Of a stretch of DNA of 27,952 bases, positions 13,256 through 21,410 are shown one piece after another. A model generated the notes under the pieces. It had not been told where the DNA came from. It did not search any database and saw only the letters and a list, made by a program, of their open reading frames with translations. Position 1 is the stretch's first letter, and each line of letters begins with the position of its first letter. The translations under genes and the position numbers were made by a program. The stretch spans positions 1 to 27,952 of the forward strand of contig CAZKVR010000011.1 of assembly GCA_964556395.1 (NCBI GenBank). Direction: 5' to 3'. The DNA is from WJKR01 sp964556395. Lineage in GTDB: Archaea > Nanobdellota > Nanobdellia > Woesearchaeales > WJKR01.

Positions 13256-16200
13256 TTACTCTCCGCTCTCTTCCACGTCGCCGTTGTCTTCCTCGACGAT
13301 CTTCGCAGCCGCCACGACCTTGTCGTCAGCTCCCAGGCGCATGAGCCTGACGCCTTGCGTGTTGCGTCCGATGACAGAGATGTCCTTGGCGTGCGTCCTG
13401 ATGACCGTGCCTTTGCTGCTGATGAAGAGCAGGTCGTCGTCGGTTTCCACGCGCTTCACGCACACCACCTTGCCGTTCCTCGGGCTGCACACGATGTTGC
13501 GCACGCCTTTCCCGCCACGGTTGATCAGCCTGTAGTCGTCCACCTTGGTGCGTTTGCCGTAGCCGTGCTCGGTGATGGTGGCGATGGTGTCCTCGTCGTT
13601 GACCATGACCATGCTGACGACCTTGTCGTCCATGCCTAGCCTGACGCCTCTGACGCCTCTGCTGGTGCGCCCCATCGGCCTCGCGTCCTTCTCGTGGAAC
13701 TTGACCGCCATGCCTTTCGCCGTGGCTAGGAGTAGTTGCTTGTCGCCGTCCGTCATCCTCACGTCCACCACGTGGTCGCCCTCGTTCAGGCCGACGGCGT
13801 TGATGCCGCCTCGTCGCGGCCTCGAGTACGCTTCCAGCGGCGTCTTCTTGATCAGTCCTCGCTCAGTGGCGGTGATGAGGTAGTGTCCTTCCATGTCGAA
13901 GCCTTTCAATGGGATGACCGTGCTGACGCGCTCGTCCTTGCCCATCTGGACCAGGTTGATGATCGGCGTGCCTTTGCTGTACCTGCTCGCTTGCGGTATC
14001 CGGTAGACTTTCAGCCAGTGCACGCGCCCCTTGTCGGTGAAGACCAGCAGGTAGTGGTGGGTGTTGGCGATGAACAGGTGTCGCAGCACGTCGTCCTCCT
14101 TCGTCGTCGCTCCGCGGATGCCTTTGCCGCCGCGCCTCTGCGCCTTGTACGTGTCGAGCGGCGTCCGCTTGACGTAGCCGGCGGTGCTGAGGGTGACGAC
14201 CATGTCCTCCTCTTCGATGAGGTCTTCCATGTCGATGTCCTCGTCGTCGCCGCCTTCCACGATGGTGGTGCGTCGCTCGTCGCCGTACGTCTTGATGAGC
14301 TCTTGCGTCTCTTCCTTGATAATGGCTTTGACCTTCTCCTCGCTGGCGAGGATGGCCTCGAGCTCTGCGATGCGCTCCCTCGTCTGCTTGAGGTCGTTCC
14401 TGATGCTCTCCTGCTCCAGCGCCGCTAATTTGCTCAGCCGCATCTCGAGGATGGCCTTGCTCTGCTCTTCCGACAGGTCGTACCTGCTCATGAGCTGTTC
14501 CTGGGCTTTCTGCGCGTTCGCCGCCTGCTTGATGAGTTGTATGATCGCGTCGATGTGGTCCAGCGCTTTCACGAGGCCTTCGAGGACGTGCGCCTTGGCT
14601 TTCGCCTTGTCCAGGTCGTATTGCGTCCTGCGCGTGATGACTTGTTTCCGGTGCCGTATGAAGATGTCCAGGAGTTCTTTCAGGCCGAGTGTCTTGGGTT
14701 GTCCTTCCACGAGGGCGAGGCTGTTCACGCCGAACGTCTCCTGGCAGCGGGTGTGCTTGTACAGCTGGTTCTTCACGACTTCCGCGTTGGCGTCCTGCCT
14801 GAGTTCGATGACGACGCGCATGCCTTGCCGGTCAGACTCGTCCCGGAGGTCTGTGATGCCTTCGATCCTCTTCTCCCGGATGTTGTCGGCTATCTGTTCG
14901 ATGAGCGCGCTCTTGTTCACCATGTATGGTATCTCGGTGATGATGAGCCGGGTCTTCTTCCCTTTCTCTTCCTCGTGGAACCGGGCTTTCACTCGGACGC
15001 GTCCCCGGCCGTTCATGTAGGCCTGTTGGATGCCGCCCGTGCCCTGGATGATGCCGCCGGTGGGGAAGTCCGGGCCTTTGACGTGCTGGATGAGGTCTTT
15101 CAATTCGGCTTCGGGGTTGTCGAGGAGTTCGATGACCGCGTTCCCCACTTCGGTGAGGTTGTGCGGTGGGATGTTAGTCGCCATGCCGACGGCGATGCCT
15201 GACGAGCCGTTGATGAGGAGGTTGGGGAGCTTGGTCGGGAGGACGGTTGGTTCTTTGAGCGTGCCGTCGAAGTTCTCCGCCATGTCCACGGTTCCTTTCT
15301 CGATGTCGGCGAGCATCTCGTCTGAGACTCGTTCCATCTTTGCCTCTGTGTTGTGGTTGATGAACCCGTCCGCGACGAAGGAGTGGCACATGCTGTCCAC
15401 CTTGACTGAGTAGACTGTCTCGGGCTTCTGGTGTCTGGTGATTTTGGTTGTGGGTGAGAACAGGTAGTGCCTCTCGATGAGCGTGTCGATGAGCCTGTTG
15501 TCTTCCTCGTCGAGGATTCCCCGTAGCTTTTCTCGGTTCTTCCGCAGGAGGTTGTACCTGTCGAAGTTGTTCCTCTTAAGGGTGCTGGACGTGTACTTGT
15601 CCCTGAGGTAGGTGGCGAGGTGTGGTATGAAGTCCGTCCTACTCATGCGGTGCTCGTTCTGCTCCATAACCTTGCCGAGCTTCTCCTGCTTCTTCTCAGA
15701 GGAGAATCCTATCTCCTCGTAGAACCTCTTCTGGCTGTCGTGGCCAGTAACTTGGAGCTTGTAGCACTTGTTCCGCTTGTCCTGGTAGGGCTTCGTCGTG
15801 GCGATGCCAAAGCCGAGGAGCATGGTCTTGAGCTCTTTGATAAGGCGCTTGCTCTTGGAGTGGTAGCAGAGCTCGATGGCGGTGCCGCCGTGGCGCTTGT
15901 CAGTGTTCGCCCTGACGCTGCCGTCGAAGAGCCCTTGGAGGAATGCTCGTTGCATCTGCCGTGGGGATTGGAGGACTGTTTGCGGGATGTGCTTGCCGTC
16001 TGACCTGCTTTGGGGGTAGCCGATGTTGTGGAGGAACTTGACGGCCCGTTGGTGGTAGATCTCGAGTTGCTTGCAGCCGCCCATGATGTCCCGTTCGTAG
16101 AGCTGTGTCCCTTTGAAGTTGTTGAGGATGGCCTGTTTGACCTTCTCGTAGTAGGCATCGTCGCTGTTGTTGAACAGTATCTTCTTCTGGTGGTACGATC

Positions 16201-17023
16201 CTTCTGCGACGAGCGCTCCGAGGAGGAATGCGAGCTCCTTGTTCATCGCCGCTGGTAGGGTGAGGTCCTTGTCCCGGCCTTTCGGTGGGTGGTGTGCTAC
16301 CAGCTTCGGGGCTCTCGTGGGGAAGACTCCGTCCCTGCTGAGCACGATGACGTCTCCTTCGCGTAGCTTGTCTAGCCGTTTCCATCGCAGGGCGGGCTTC
16401 TCCTCGAAGGTCCACGTCAGTACTGGGTGGTTGTGGGAGCCGGTGATGGTGTGGCCTGTCTGGGTCTCGGCCGTGATGACCGGGTGCTTGCCCGAGTTGA
16501 AGAACCTGGTGGCCTTGTTCCTCTTCCCGTCGTATGAGAGGACTGTCTCTTTGATTGGCTCGTCCTCGCCTGTCGAGAGCGTCTTGATGGGCCTCAGCCC
16601 TTGCTTGGTGGCGATGAGGGTGTCGCCGGTGACGCAGTAGCGCATCGCTGCCGCGTTGTCGCCGTCGATGCTTCCGAAGTTCCCTTGTCCTCGTACGAGC
16701 TTGTACCTGAGGGAGAAGTCTTGCGCCATCCTGACGAGGGTCTCGTACACCGCGCTGTCGCCGTGCGGGTGGTATTTTCCAAGCACTTCGCCGACGATCC
16801 TCGCGCTTTTCTTGTAGCTCGTGTTATGTTTGAGGCCCATGTCGTTCATGGCGTAGAGGATTCGTCTGTGGACTGGTTTGAGGCCGTCTCTGGCGTCTGG
16901 TAGGGCTCTGCCTACGATGACGCTCATGGCGTAGTCGAGGTAGTATTGTTTCATCTCGTCCTCGATGACGCGGGGTATGATCCTGTCTTCGGGTGTCGTT
17001 GGTGGTTCCTCTTTGCTTGCCAT
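13256..17023 (-). CDS. gyrA: DNA gyrase subunit A with in-frame intein
   Basis: The DNA cleavage and rejoining subunit of gyrase, which introduces negative supercoils together with GyrB (not in this window). The precursor is 1255 residues; removing the 429-residue intein leaves 826, normal for GyrA. The winged-helix core has ARDGLKPVHRRILYAM, KYHPHGDSAVYETLVRMAQDFSLRY and AAMRY, with catalytic Tyr129 just before the intein. The tower and coiled-coil region leads to a C-terminal pinwheel of six-blade type that contains the gyrase-specific GyrA-box QRRGGKG (962-968). This marks it as gyrase, not topoisomerase IV. The C-terminus is acidic. AGAGG lies 9 nt before the ATG. Archaeal gyrases are regarded as acquired from bacteria. 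Confidence 0.97.
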   Translation of the reverse strand: MASKEEPPTTPEDRIIPRVIEDEMKQYYLDYAMSVIVGRALPDARDGLKPVHRRILYAMNDMGLKHNTSYKKSARIVGEVLGKYHPHGDSAVYETLVRMAQDFSLRYKLVRGQGNFGSIDGDNAAAMRYCVTGDTLIATKQGLRPIKTLSTGEDEPIKETVLSYDGKRNKATRFFNSGKHPVITAETQTGHTITGSHNHPVLTWTFEEKPALRWKRLDKLREGDVIVLSRDGVFPTRAPKLVAHHPPKGRDKDLTLPAAMNKELAFLLGALVAEGSYHQKKILFNNSDDAYYEKVKQAILNNFKGTQLYERDIMGGCKQLEIYHQRAVKFLHNIGYPQSRSDGKHIPQTVLQSPRQMQRAFLQGLFDGSVRANTDKRHGGTAIELCYHSKSKRLIKELKTMLLGFGIATTKPYQDKRNKCYKLQVTGHDSQKRFYEEIGFSSEKKQEKLGKVMEQNEHRMSRTDFIPHLATYLRDKYTSSTLKRNNFDRYNLLRKNREKLRGILDEEDNRLIDTLIERHYLFSPTTKITRHQKPETVYSVKVDSMCHSFVADGFINHNTEAKMERVSDEMLADIEKGTVDMAENFDGTLKEPTVLPTKLPNLLINGSSGIAVGMATNIPPHNLTEVGNAVIELLDNPEAELKDLIQHVKGPDFPTGGIIQGTGGIQQAYMNGRGRVRVKARFHEEEKGKKTRLIITEIPYMVNKSALIEQIADNIREKRIEGITDLRDESDRQGMRVVIELRQDANAEVVKNQLYKHTRCQETFGVNSLALVEGQPKTLGLKELLDIFIRHRKQVITRRTQYDLDKAKAKAHVLEGLVKALDHIDAIIQLIKQAANAQKAQEQLMSRYDLSEEQSKAILEMRLSKLAALEQESIRNDLKQTRERIAELEAILASEEKVKAIIKEETQELIKTYGDERRTTIVEGGDDEDIDMEDLIEEEDMVVTLSTAGYVKRTPLDTYKAQRRGGKGIRGATTKEDDVLRHLFIANTHHYLLVFTDKGRVHWLKVYRIPQASRYSKGTPIINLVQMGKDERVSTVIPLKGFDMEGHYLITATERGLIKKTPLEAYSRPRRGGINAVGLNEGDHVVDVRMTDGDKQLLLATAKGMAVKFHEKDARPMGRTSRGVRGVRLGMDDKVVSMVMVNDEDTIATITEHGYGKRTKVDDYRLINRGGKGVRNIVCSPRNGKVVCVKRVETDDDLLFISSKGTVIRTHAKDISVIGRNTQGVRLMRLGADDKVVAAAKIVEEDNGDVEESGE
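15350..16636 (-). other. GyrA intein with LAGLIDADG homing endonuclease
   Basis: Residues 130-558 of the GyrA precursor (429 aa). It starts with the nucleophile Cys (CVTGDTLIATKQG) and has a block B TGSHNHPV. Two LAGLIDADG helices carry acidic active-site candidates (LLGALVAEG, intein residues 139-146; FLQGLFDGS, 232-240). It ends with the penultimate His and terminal Asn (GFINHN), followed by Thr+1 of the C-extein. The insertion point Y|T is the same as in mycobacterial GyrA inteins, directly beside the catalytic tyrosine, so gyrase is inactive until splicing. All splicing residues are present and both endonuclease helices look intact, which suggests a mobile and not decayed element. Confidence 0.93.
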
Positions 17024-17050
17024 GTGTGGGGGCCTCTGTGATGGTTGAGA

Positions 17051-17066
17051 ACGAGTCTTTTCTCGT
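17051..17066 (-). promoter_or_regulatory. 5'-terminal leader hairpin, gyrA
   Basis: ACGAG and CTCGT (17062-17066 with 17051-17055) pair around a 6-nt loop. Read on the minus strand, it begins at 17066, the predicted first base of the mRNA. Confidence 0.45.
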
Positions 17067-17088
17067 CGGTATTCAGGGTGGTGTCCTT

Positions 17089-17096
17089 TTTTATAA
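17089..17096 (-). promoter_or_regulatory. TATA box of gyrA
   Basis: TTATAAAA on the minus strand, centred at 17092-17093. It predicts a start near 17066 and a leader of about 43 nt. The rest of 17100-17187 is very A/T-rich and has no other feature I can support. Confidence 0.65.
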
Positions 17097-17187
17097 GTGT
17101 TGTGTTTCTCCTATTTATTTTCACTATTGAAATTACTATATAGAAATTAATTATGTCTATTTTTAAACGAACAAGTCTTTTTCCAGC

Positions 17188-17427
17188 TCACTCCCTGTCC
17201 TTGTCCAGCTTCTCCGAGAACTCCTTCGCCTGGGCAGGGGTGTGGAACAGCGGCGTGTGCGTGTTCTTCTCCTCCTCACGCACGATCCGCGACTCGATGA
17301 GGGATGGGTGTATCTTGAACGTCTTGCCGCAGTACACGCACTTCTTCTGCTTCTCAGACACCGCGCCGGCCTTGGCGGGCTGGTACCGCATGGTGTGCTT
17401 GCACTCCGGGCAGCGGACGACGAACAT
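17188..17427 (-). CDS. Small zinc-ribbon protein
   Basis: 79 residues. A zinc ribbon is formed by C-P-E-C (6-9, VVRCPECKHTMRYQP) and C-V-Y-C (30-33, KKCVYCGKTFKI), followed by a charged helical tail (EEEKNTHTPLF...AKEFSEKLDKDRE). Proteins of this size and pattern are widespread in archaea without a defined role. They may bind nucleic acid or assist a larger complex. It has its own TATA box placed for a leaderless mRNA. It lies between ScpB and gyrA, both on the same strand and both acting on chromosome topology; a link to them is only suggestive. Confidence 0.8.
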   Translation of the reverse strand: MFVVRCPECKHTMRYQPAKAGAVSEKQKKCVYCGKTFKIHPSLIESRIVREEEKNTHTPLFHTPAQAKEFSEKLDKDRE

Positions 17428-17449
17428 GCTGTTGTTGAGAATGCGCTGG

Positions 17450-17457
17450 TTTTTATG
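17450..17457 (-). promoter_or_regulatory. TATA box, leaderless promoter of the zinc-ribbon protein
   Basis: On the minus strand this reads CATAAAAA, centred at 17453-17454, exactly 26 nt before the ATG at 17427. Confidence 0.55.
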
Positions 17458-17483
17458 CCTTTGGCCTCTGCCTGGCCAGTGGC

Positions 17484-18458
17484 TTACTTCTCGTCCTTGG
17501 TGAGCTCTTCGATGTCCTTGTCGATCTTGCTCACCAGATTCTGTGGGTCGTCGAGGTCTTCTTCAGGATCTGCATCCTCCTCGGATTCCAGGGGTTGTCC
17601 CTTCTCTTCAGAGGACTTCTCTGGCTGTGCGGGCTTCTCCTCGGTCGCTTCCGCTTCCTCGGTTCCTGATAGCTCCTCTTCGTCATGGGTGCCTTCCTCT
17701 TTCTTCCGCTCCTCGACCTCCTGCTTCTGCTTGAGGATGTCCTCTTCCGCCTCGTCGACGCGTTGCTGCGATTGCTTGAGCCGGTCTTCGAAGTCGTTGA
17801 GGTAGTTCTTCTTGTCGTCTTCCCGTTGCTTGGTGATGTTGTAGACCTCTAGTTGCGTATCCTTGCGGCGCTGCTCGTGCTCCTCGTCGCTCTCGGCCTC
17901 GACGACGGGCAGTTCTCCCAGTTTCTTCTGCTCTTTCTCCGCCGTTGTCTGGACGTCCGGCTTCTTCGCCTTGGCGAAGGCTTCCCGGATGTCCTTGTCG
18001 CCTTCGACGTCGAAGTAGTGGTAGAACTTGTCCGCGATCTTGAGCTTGTAGCTGCGTCCGAACCGTTCTTTCGTGATGAACCCTCGGTCCACCAGTTCTT
18101 TCACGTGCTCGTACGCCCCTTCTCCGCGCGTCTTGATGACTTCTGTCTGCATGATGGGTGACCGGTAGGCTATGATTGCGAGCGTCTCGAGGATTGCTTT
18201 GGGCAGGTCGGTCTCGGCCACGAGGGATTTCACCAGTTCCACGTACCGCTCCCTGACGTTGATCTTCCATCGTGTCCCTTCGTTCCAGATGAACAGCGCC
18301 GAGTCTGCCTGGTCGTACTTCTCCTTGAGGCCTTCCAGCGCCTTCTTCGTTTCCGCGGGTTTCAGGCCGGTGAGGTCTTTTATCCGGTCCTCTTCCATCG
18401 CCTTGCCGCTGGCGAACAGCACGGCTTCCGCTTCCTTGACGCCCTTCACCTCTGCCAT
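17484..18458 (-). CDS. scpB: Segregation and condensation protein ScpB with long acidic tail
   Basis: A kite subunit of the SMC-ScpAB chromosome condensation complex. The family's two winged helices are visible in residues about 1-170: KEAEAVLFASGKAMEEDRIKDLTGL, then LPKAILETLAIIAYRSPIMQTEVIKTRGEGAYEHVKELVDRGFI, then GRSYKLKIADKFYHYFD. The product is 324 residues, whereas typical ScpB is about 180-220. The extra C-terminal part is a charged coiled coil (about 200-255) followed by a Glu/Asp/Lys/Ser-rich disordered tail. scpA and smc are not adjacent in this window. A TATA box is centred about 27 nt before the ATG, so a leaderless mRNA is likely. Confidence 0.9.
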   Translation of the reverse strand: MAEVKGVKEAEAVLFASGKAMEEDRIKDLTGLKPAETKKALEGLKEKYDQADSALFIWNEGTRWKINVRERYVELVKSLVAETDLPKAILETLAIIAYRSPIMQTEVIKTRGEGAYEHVKELVDRGFITKERFGRSYKLKIADKFYHYFDVEGDKDIREAFAKAKKPDVQTTAEKEQKKLGELPVVEAESDEEHEQRRKDTQLEVYNITKQREDDKKNYLNDFEDRLKQSQQRVDEAEEDILKQKQEVEERKKEEGTHDEEELSGTEEAEATEEKPAQPEKSSEEKGQPLESEEDADPEEDLDDPQNLVSKIDKDIEELTKDEK

Positions 18459-18481
18459 GGTCGTGGTTGTCGTCGTTCTCG

Positions 18482-18489
18482 TTTAAAAA
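18482..18489 (-). promoter_or_regulatory. TATA box of scpB
   Basis: TTTTTAAA on the minus strand, centred at 18485-18486, about 27 nt before the ATG at 18458. Confidence 0.6.
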
Positions 18490-18543
18490 TCTTTGTTTTG
18501 GAAAAGAATTATTTGCTATAAAGAAACTAATTGGTGGCGGAAG

Positions 18544-18551
18544 ATATAAAA
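18544..18551 (+). promoter_or_regulatory. TATA box of the coiled-coil gene
   Basis: ATATAAAA centred at 18547-18548. It predicts a start near 18574 and a leader of about 10 nt. Confidence 0.6.
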
Positions 18552-18583
18552 GGACCTGTCCGCAAGACCGCCCTGAAGGGACC

Positions 18584-19324
18584 ATGGACGCGCTAAAAAA
18601 GATAGGGAAACTGTTCAAGAAAGCAGGGAAGAACGAGAGCAAGGCTGCGGCCATCACCCATCACGAGCAAGAGGCGGCAGCCACCCAGCTCACCAAGCTC
18701 AAGGACGCCGCGAAACACCTGGAAGACGCACGCGAAGAGCTGGCGAGACGGGACTACACCCTCGCCAAGAGCGACGCCGAAGACCTCGTCGACGACAGCC
18801 TCAAGGACATCAAACGAGACCTGGAATCCCTCAGGCACGAAGCAGCCACACTCGAGAAAGAGAGCAAGGAATCCGGAGAGCTCCTGAAGAAGACCAAGGA
18901 ACTCCTCGTGAACCATTTCAAGGACGCCACCGCGAAGGAGAACACCGCCCTCGCGGAAGCCGAAGAGATAGACATCCAAGAGCTCCACGTCCTGAAAGAA
19001 AGACTCTTGCCCCTGGCGAACGAGCTGCAGCACGAGCTCCAGAGACTGGAGAAGGCCGTGCTCGACCTCGGCAAGGATGGTCCGGGCGTAAAGCACAAGG
19101 TCGACCAGGCCCACGACGACTTCAGAACAAGCCTGAAAAAGCTCTGGGACGTCGAGAACCAAGTACGGTCCATGCTCCAGAACATCGAGAAGGCCGTCGA
19201 CCGCGCAGCCGCCGAGAACGAGCAACTGAAGGAGAAGATACTCTCATTCCTCAAGGAACGGAAGGAGAAGCTGTCCTACAAGGGCGGATTGGAGGAGATC
19301 CAGAAAAGCAACATAGGCTGGTGA
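18584..19324 (+). CDS. Coiled-coil protein, unknown function
   Basis: 246 residues, almost wholly helical and highly charged, with long heptad-like stretches (about 45-120 and 140-235). It opens with a short amphipathic basic helix (MDALKKIGKLFKKAGK) that could touch membrane or DNA. No domain was recognised. The reading frame is open further upstream, but the ATG at 18584 follows the TATA box correctly and earlier codons would lie inside the promoter. It is divergent from scpB and convergent with the wHTH protein, only 2 bp between stops. It may be structural, for example a partner of the SMC system, but that is a guess from location. The coding strand is C/A-rich. Confidence 0.8.
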   Translation: MDALKKIGKLFKKAGKNESKAAAITHHEQEAAATQLTKLKDAAKHLEDAREELARRDYTLAKSDAEDLVDDSLKDIKRDLESLRHEAATLEKESKESGELLKKTKELLVNHFKDATAKENTALAEAEEIDIQELHVLKERLLPLANELQHELQRLEKAVLDLGKDGPGVKHKVDQAHDDFRTSLKKLWDVENQVRSMLQNIEKAVDRAAAENEQLKEKILSFLKERKEKLSYKGGLEEIQKSNIGW

Positions 19325-19326
19325 GC

Positions 19327-19941
19327 CTACACCTTCGCGTACGAGCCGTCCTTCACAGAAAGTTTCCCTTCTTCCGCCATCTTGTCAAGGAACTTCTGCA
19401 CGTTCTCCGCTGACATCCCGGCCTTCCTGCCGATCTCCTCAGCCGTGGACGCGCCGGTCTCCAGCGCGAGGAAGACATTGTTCCTGATAGCGGAGTTGAG
19501 GTTCTTCACCAACACCTGGTGCTCGGACTTCAACCCCGTGTGGGCCGTGTTGACCTCGTGCAGCTTCGCGAGAAGGTCGTTCATCCAATTGTTGAAGTCC
19601 TTGTCTGAGAAGGTGAGCTCTCCCGGGTCGCTGACCTCGACGCTCGCAGGCATGAAGTTGAACGCGAACCACGTCAGCTTGTCCAACCCGTAGATGAGGT
19701 AGTCGACCTCCGCGGCGGTGCTGAACACGTCCTGATCCTCGATCTTGATAGCCTCTTCGAGGTCTTCCTTGAGCGTGATGATGTGATCGTCCTGGTTGAT
19801 GTTGTCGAGGTAGAGCTTGAGCGTGTCCTCCACGTGCTTCTTCGGGTTTCCGGCGATCTCGAACAGTACCGTGGCGCGGATCCAGCCGTCAGCCACCCGC
19901 TGTTTGATCTCCTTCCGACCCATCTTCGTCTCGCGTGACAT
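19327..19941 (-). CDS. Conserved archaeal protein with C-terminal winged helix
   Basis: 204 residues. The N-terminal part (WIRATVLFEIAGNPKKHVEDTLKLYLDNI) looks like an alpha/beta module, and a long helical middle follows. The C-terminal winged helix is LNSAIRNNVFLALETGASTAEEIGRKAGMSAENVQKFLDKMAEEGKLSV (about 150-199). I recall similar unnamed proteins in DPANN genomes and cannot assign a function; DNA binding is plausible. Starts at 19941 (MSRETKMGRK) and 19923 (MGRKEIKQ) are both possible. Either one lies inside the 3' end of the upstream surface-protein gene, overlapping by 53 or 35 bp, so expression is probably coupled to it. Confidence 0.8.
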   Translation of the reverse strand: MSRETKMGRKEIKQRVADGWIRATVLFEIAGNPKKHVEDTLKLYLDNINQDDHIITLKEDLEEAIKIEDQDVFSTAAEVDYLIYGLDKLTWFAFNFMPASVEVSDPGELTFSDKDFNNWMNDLLAKLHEVNTAHTGLKSEHQVLVKNLNSAIRNNVFLALETGASTAEEIGRKAGMSAENVQKFLDKMAEEGKLSVKDGSYAKV

Positions 19942-21346
19942 AGTCCGACTGCAACCTGTTTTTTTTCTTAAACCTTTGCATTCCCGTCGCCGCGAGGATG
20001 AGGAAACCGGCCGCCCCTGCCAGGACCGTGATGATGCCCGACCCATCATTTCCTGCTTCGAGCACGACGTTGCCCGTCGCCTCCGAGGTTTCTTCTGATT
20101 CTTCTTCCTGCCGTGGCGGCAGGCTGAACGAGCCCTGCGCCGCTGCACTGGGTTCGCACACGCACTCCTCCACGTTATCTTTCTCTTCTTCGCCTTCCAG
20201 CTCGAACCGCGCCACCCGCGGCTTGCCGCCCAGTACTGGTATCAGGAAATAGGTGTTGTTCCCGGGCCTGGGATGGACGTCGAGCGTGAAGCTGCCTTCA
20301 GGCACGGCCACCTTCCGCGCCTCGCCCGCGCCGACGAGCCACGCCAAAGACTCATCCTCGCTCTTGCCGTACATCGTTATCGTCTCACGATGCTTCGAAG
20401 CCCTGACGTACAGCGAGGTGAACGGCTCCGGCACCTCGCATTCAGGACAGCTGAACTCGCACACGCAAGGCCCGTCGTCATCCTCCTCTTCAGGCACGTC
20501 ACACGCGCCCTCCTCACCCCGCACCACGACGACCGCGCTCGTCTCGGAGTCATCGCACCCTTCCCGCACCCTCACCGCCTTGATGATGACCGCCGTGTCC
20601 TTCTCGTCCGTGCGCGGCGTGTAGCTCTTCCTGCTGTCGATGCTCGTCGTCACCTCCTTCTTGAGGGTGTTCCCGAATGCGTCTTCCACCCAGTACGTCA
20701 CCTCGTCCCCGTCCAGCCACGGCTCGAAACCGTACCTGAGCTTCTCCCCATCATCGACGATGAGCGGCAGGCCGGTGATGGAGGTGGGGTCGCAATCAGT
20801 GGTTTCCTCCTCTACCGGCTCGCCGCCCGTGACTGTGTTGTTCTCCGTCGACGGCTCTTCGATGATGGTAGCGTTCGTATCGTCGGTCTCGTTGAGAGTA
20901 GTATTTCCTTCCGTTTCTTCATAGGCGCTGGTGTTCTCTTCTTGCCGTGTTCCCGTCAGGTTCCGCGACAGCTCCCAACAACCCTCGTCGTTGTCAGGGT
21001 TGGTGTCGTTCGCATCCGTCTCGAGGGTTCCGCAGAGAAGCACCGAAGTCACGTTTCCGGACACGGTGAGGTCTCCGGTCCCCGAGGCCGTGTACTTGTT
21101 GATGTTCTTCGACGCCGTCCCGTTCGCGAAGCCGTCATTCCACGTCGCGTTGTACGTGATAGTGACGTGGATGCTGTCGGTCCGTCCGGACTCGTGGTCG
21201 AGGTTGGTGATGACGAACAGGTCTTCCACCGTGTCGTTGAGGGTCGTCGTCCGCGGCTCGAGCATGACATCCTTCGTCACCGCCGTGACGGTGGCGGAGA
21301 GCTCTATGACGAGCATGAAGGCTATCATGAGCTTGAACGGTCGCAT
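19889..21346 (-). CDS. Sequon-rich surface protein, signal peptide plus C-terminal TM
   Basis: 485 residues. A signal peptide (RPFKLMIAFMLVIELSATVTA) leads to a beta-sandwich domain (about 25-125) rich in N-x-S/T sequons. An acidic Asn/Thr/Glu linker with dense sequons follows, then a second beta domain and a cysteine cluster (CDVPEEEDDDGPCVCEFSCPECEVP, which could hold metal or disulfides). A third domain and another C-V-C pair precede the transmembrane helix at about 437-455. The cytoplasmic tail is basic then acidic. It is probably a glycosylated envelope protein; the family is not named. A weak TATA (GTTTTGAA, 21369-21376) is centred 26 nt upstream. It is 64 bp downstream of amrS, so read-through is also possible. 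Confidence 0.82.
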   Translation of the reverse strand: MRPFKLMIAFMLVIELSATVTAVTKDVMLEPRTTTLNDTVEDLFVITNLDHESGRTDSIHVTITYNATWNDGFANGTASKNINKYTASGTGDLTVSGNVTSVLLCGTLETDANDTNPDNDEGCWELSRNLTGTRQEENTSAYEETEGNTTLNETDDTNATIIEEPSTENNTVTGGEPVEEETTDCDPTSITGLPLIVDDGEKLRYGFEPWLDGDEVTYWVEDAFGNTLKKEVTTSIDSRKSYTPRTDEKDTAVIIKAVRVREGCDDSETSAVVVVRGEEGACDVPEEEDDDGPCVCEFSCPECEVPEPFTSLYVRASKHRETITMYGKSEDESLAWLVGAGEARKVAVPEGSFTLDVHPRPGNNTYFLIPVLGGKPRVARFELEGEEEKDNVEECVCEPSAAAQGSFSLPPRQEEESEETSEATGNVVLEAGNDGSGIITVLAGAAGFLILAATGMQRFKKKNRLQSDYVTRDEDGSEGDQTAGG

Positions 21347-21410
21347 GATGGTAGAGTGTCAAGAGCAGTTCAAAACCTTATCCGTGTGTTCTCCGGACCA
21401 GGTCCGGCTT

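Noticed and set aside
13256..17023. GyrA insertion as a sequencing or assembly error
   Set aside because: The insert is in frame, starts with Cys, ends with His-Asn before Thr and carries LAGLIDADG motifs, so it is an intein.
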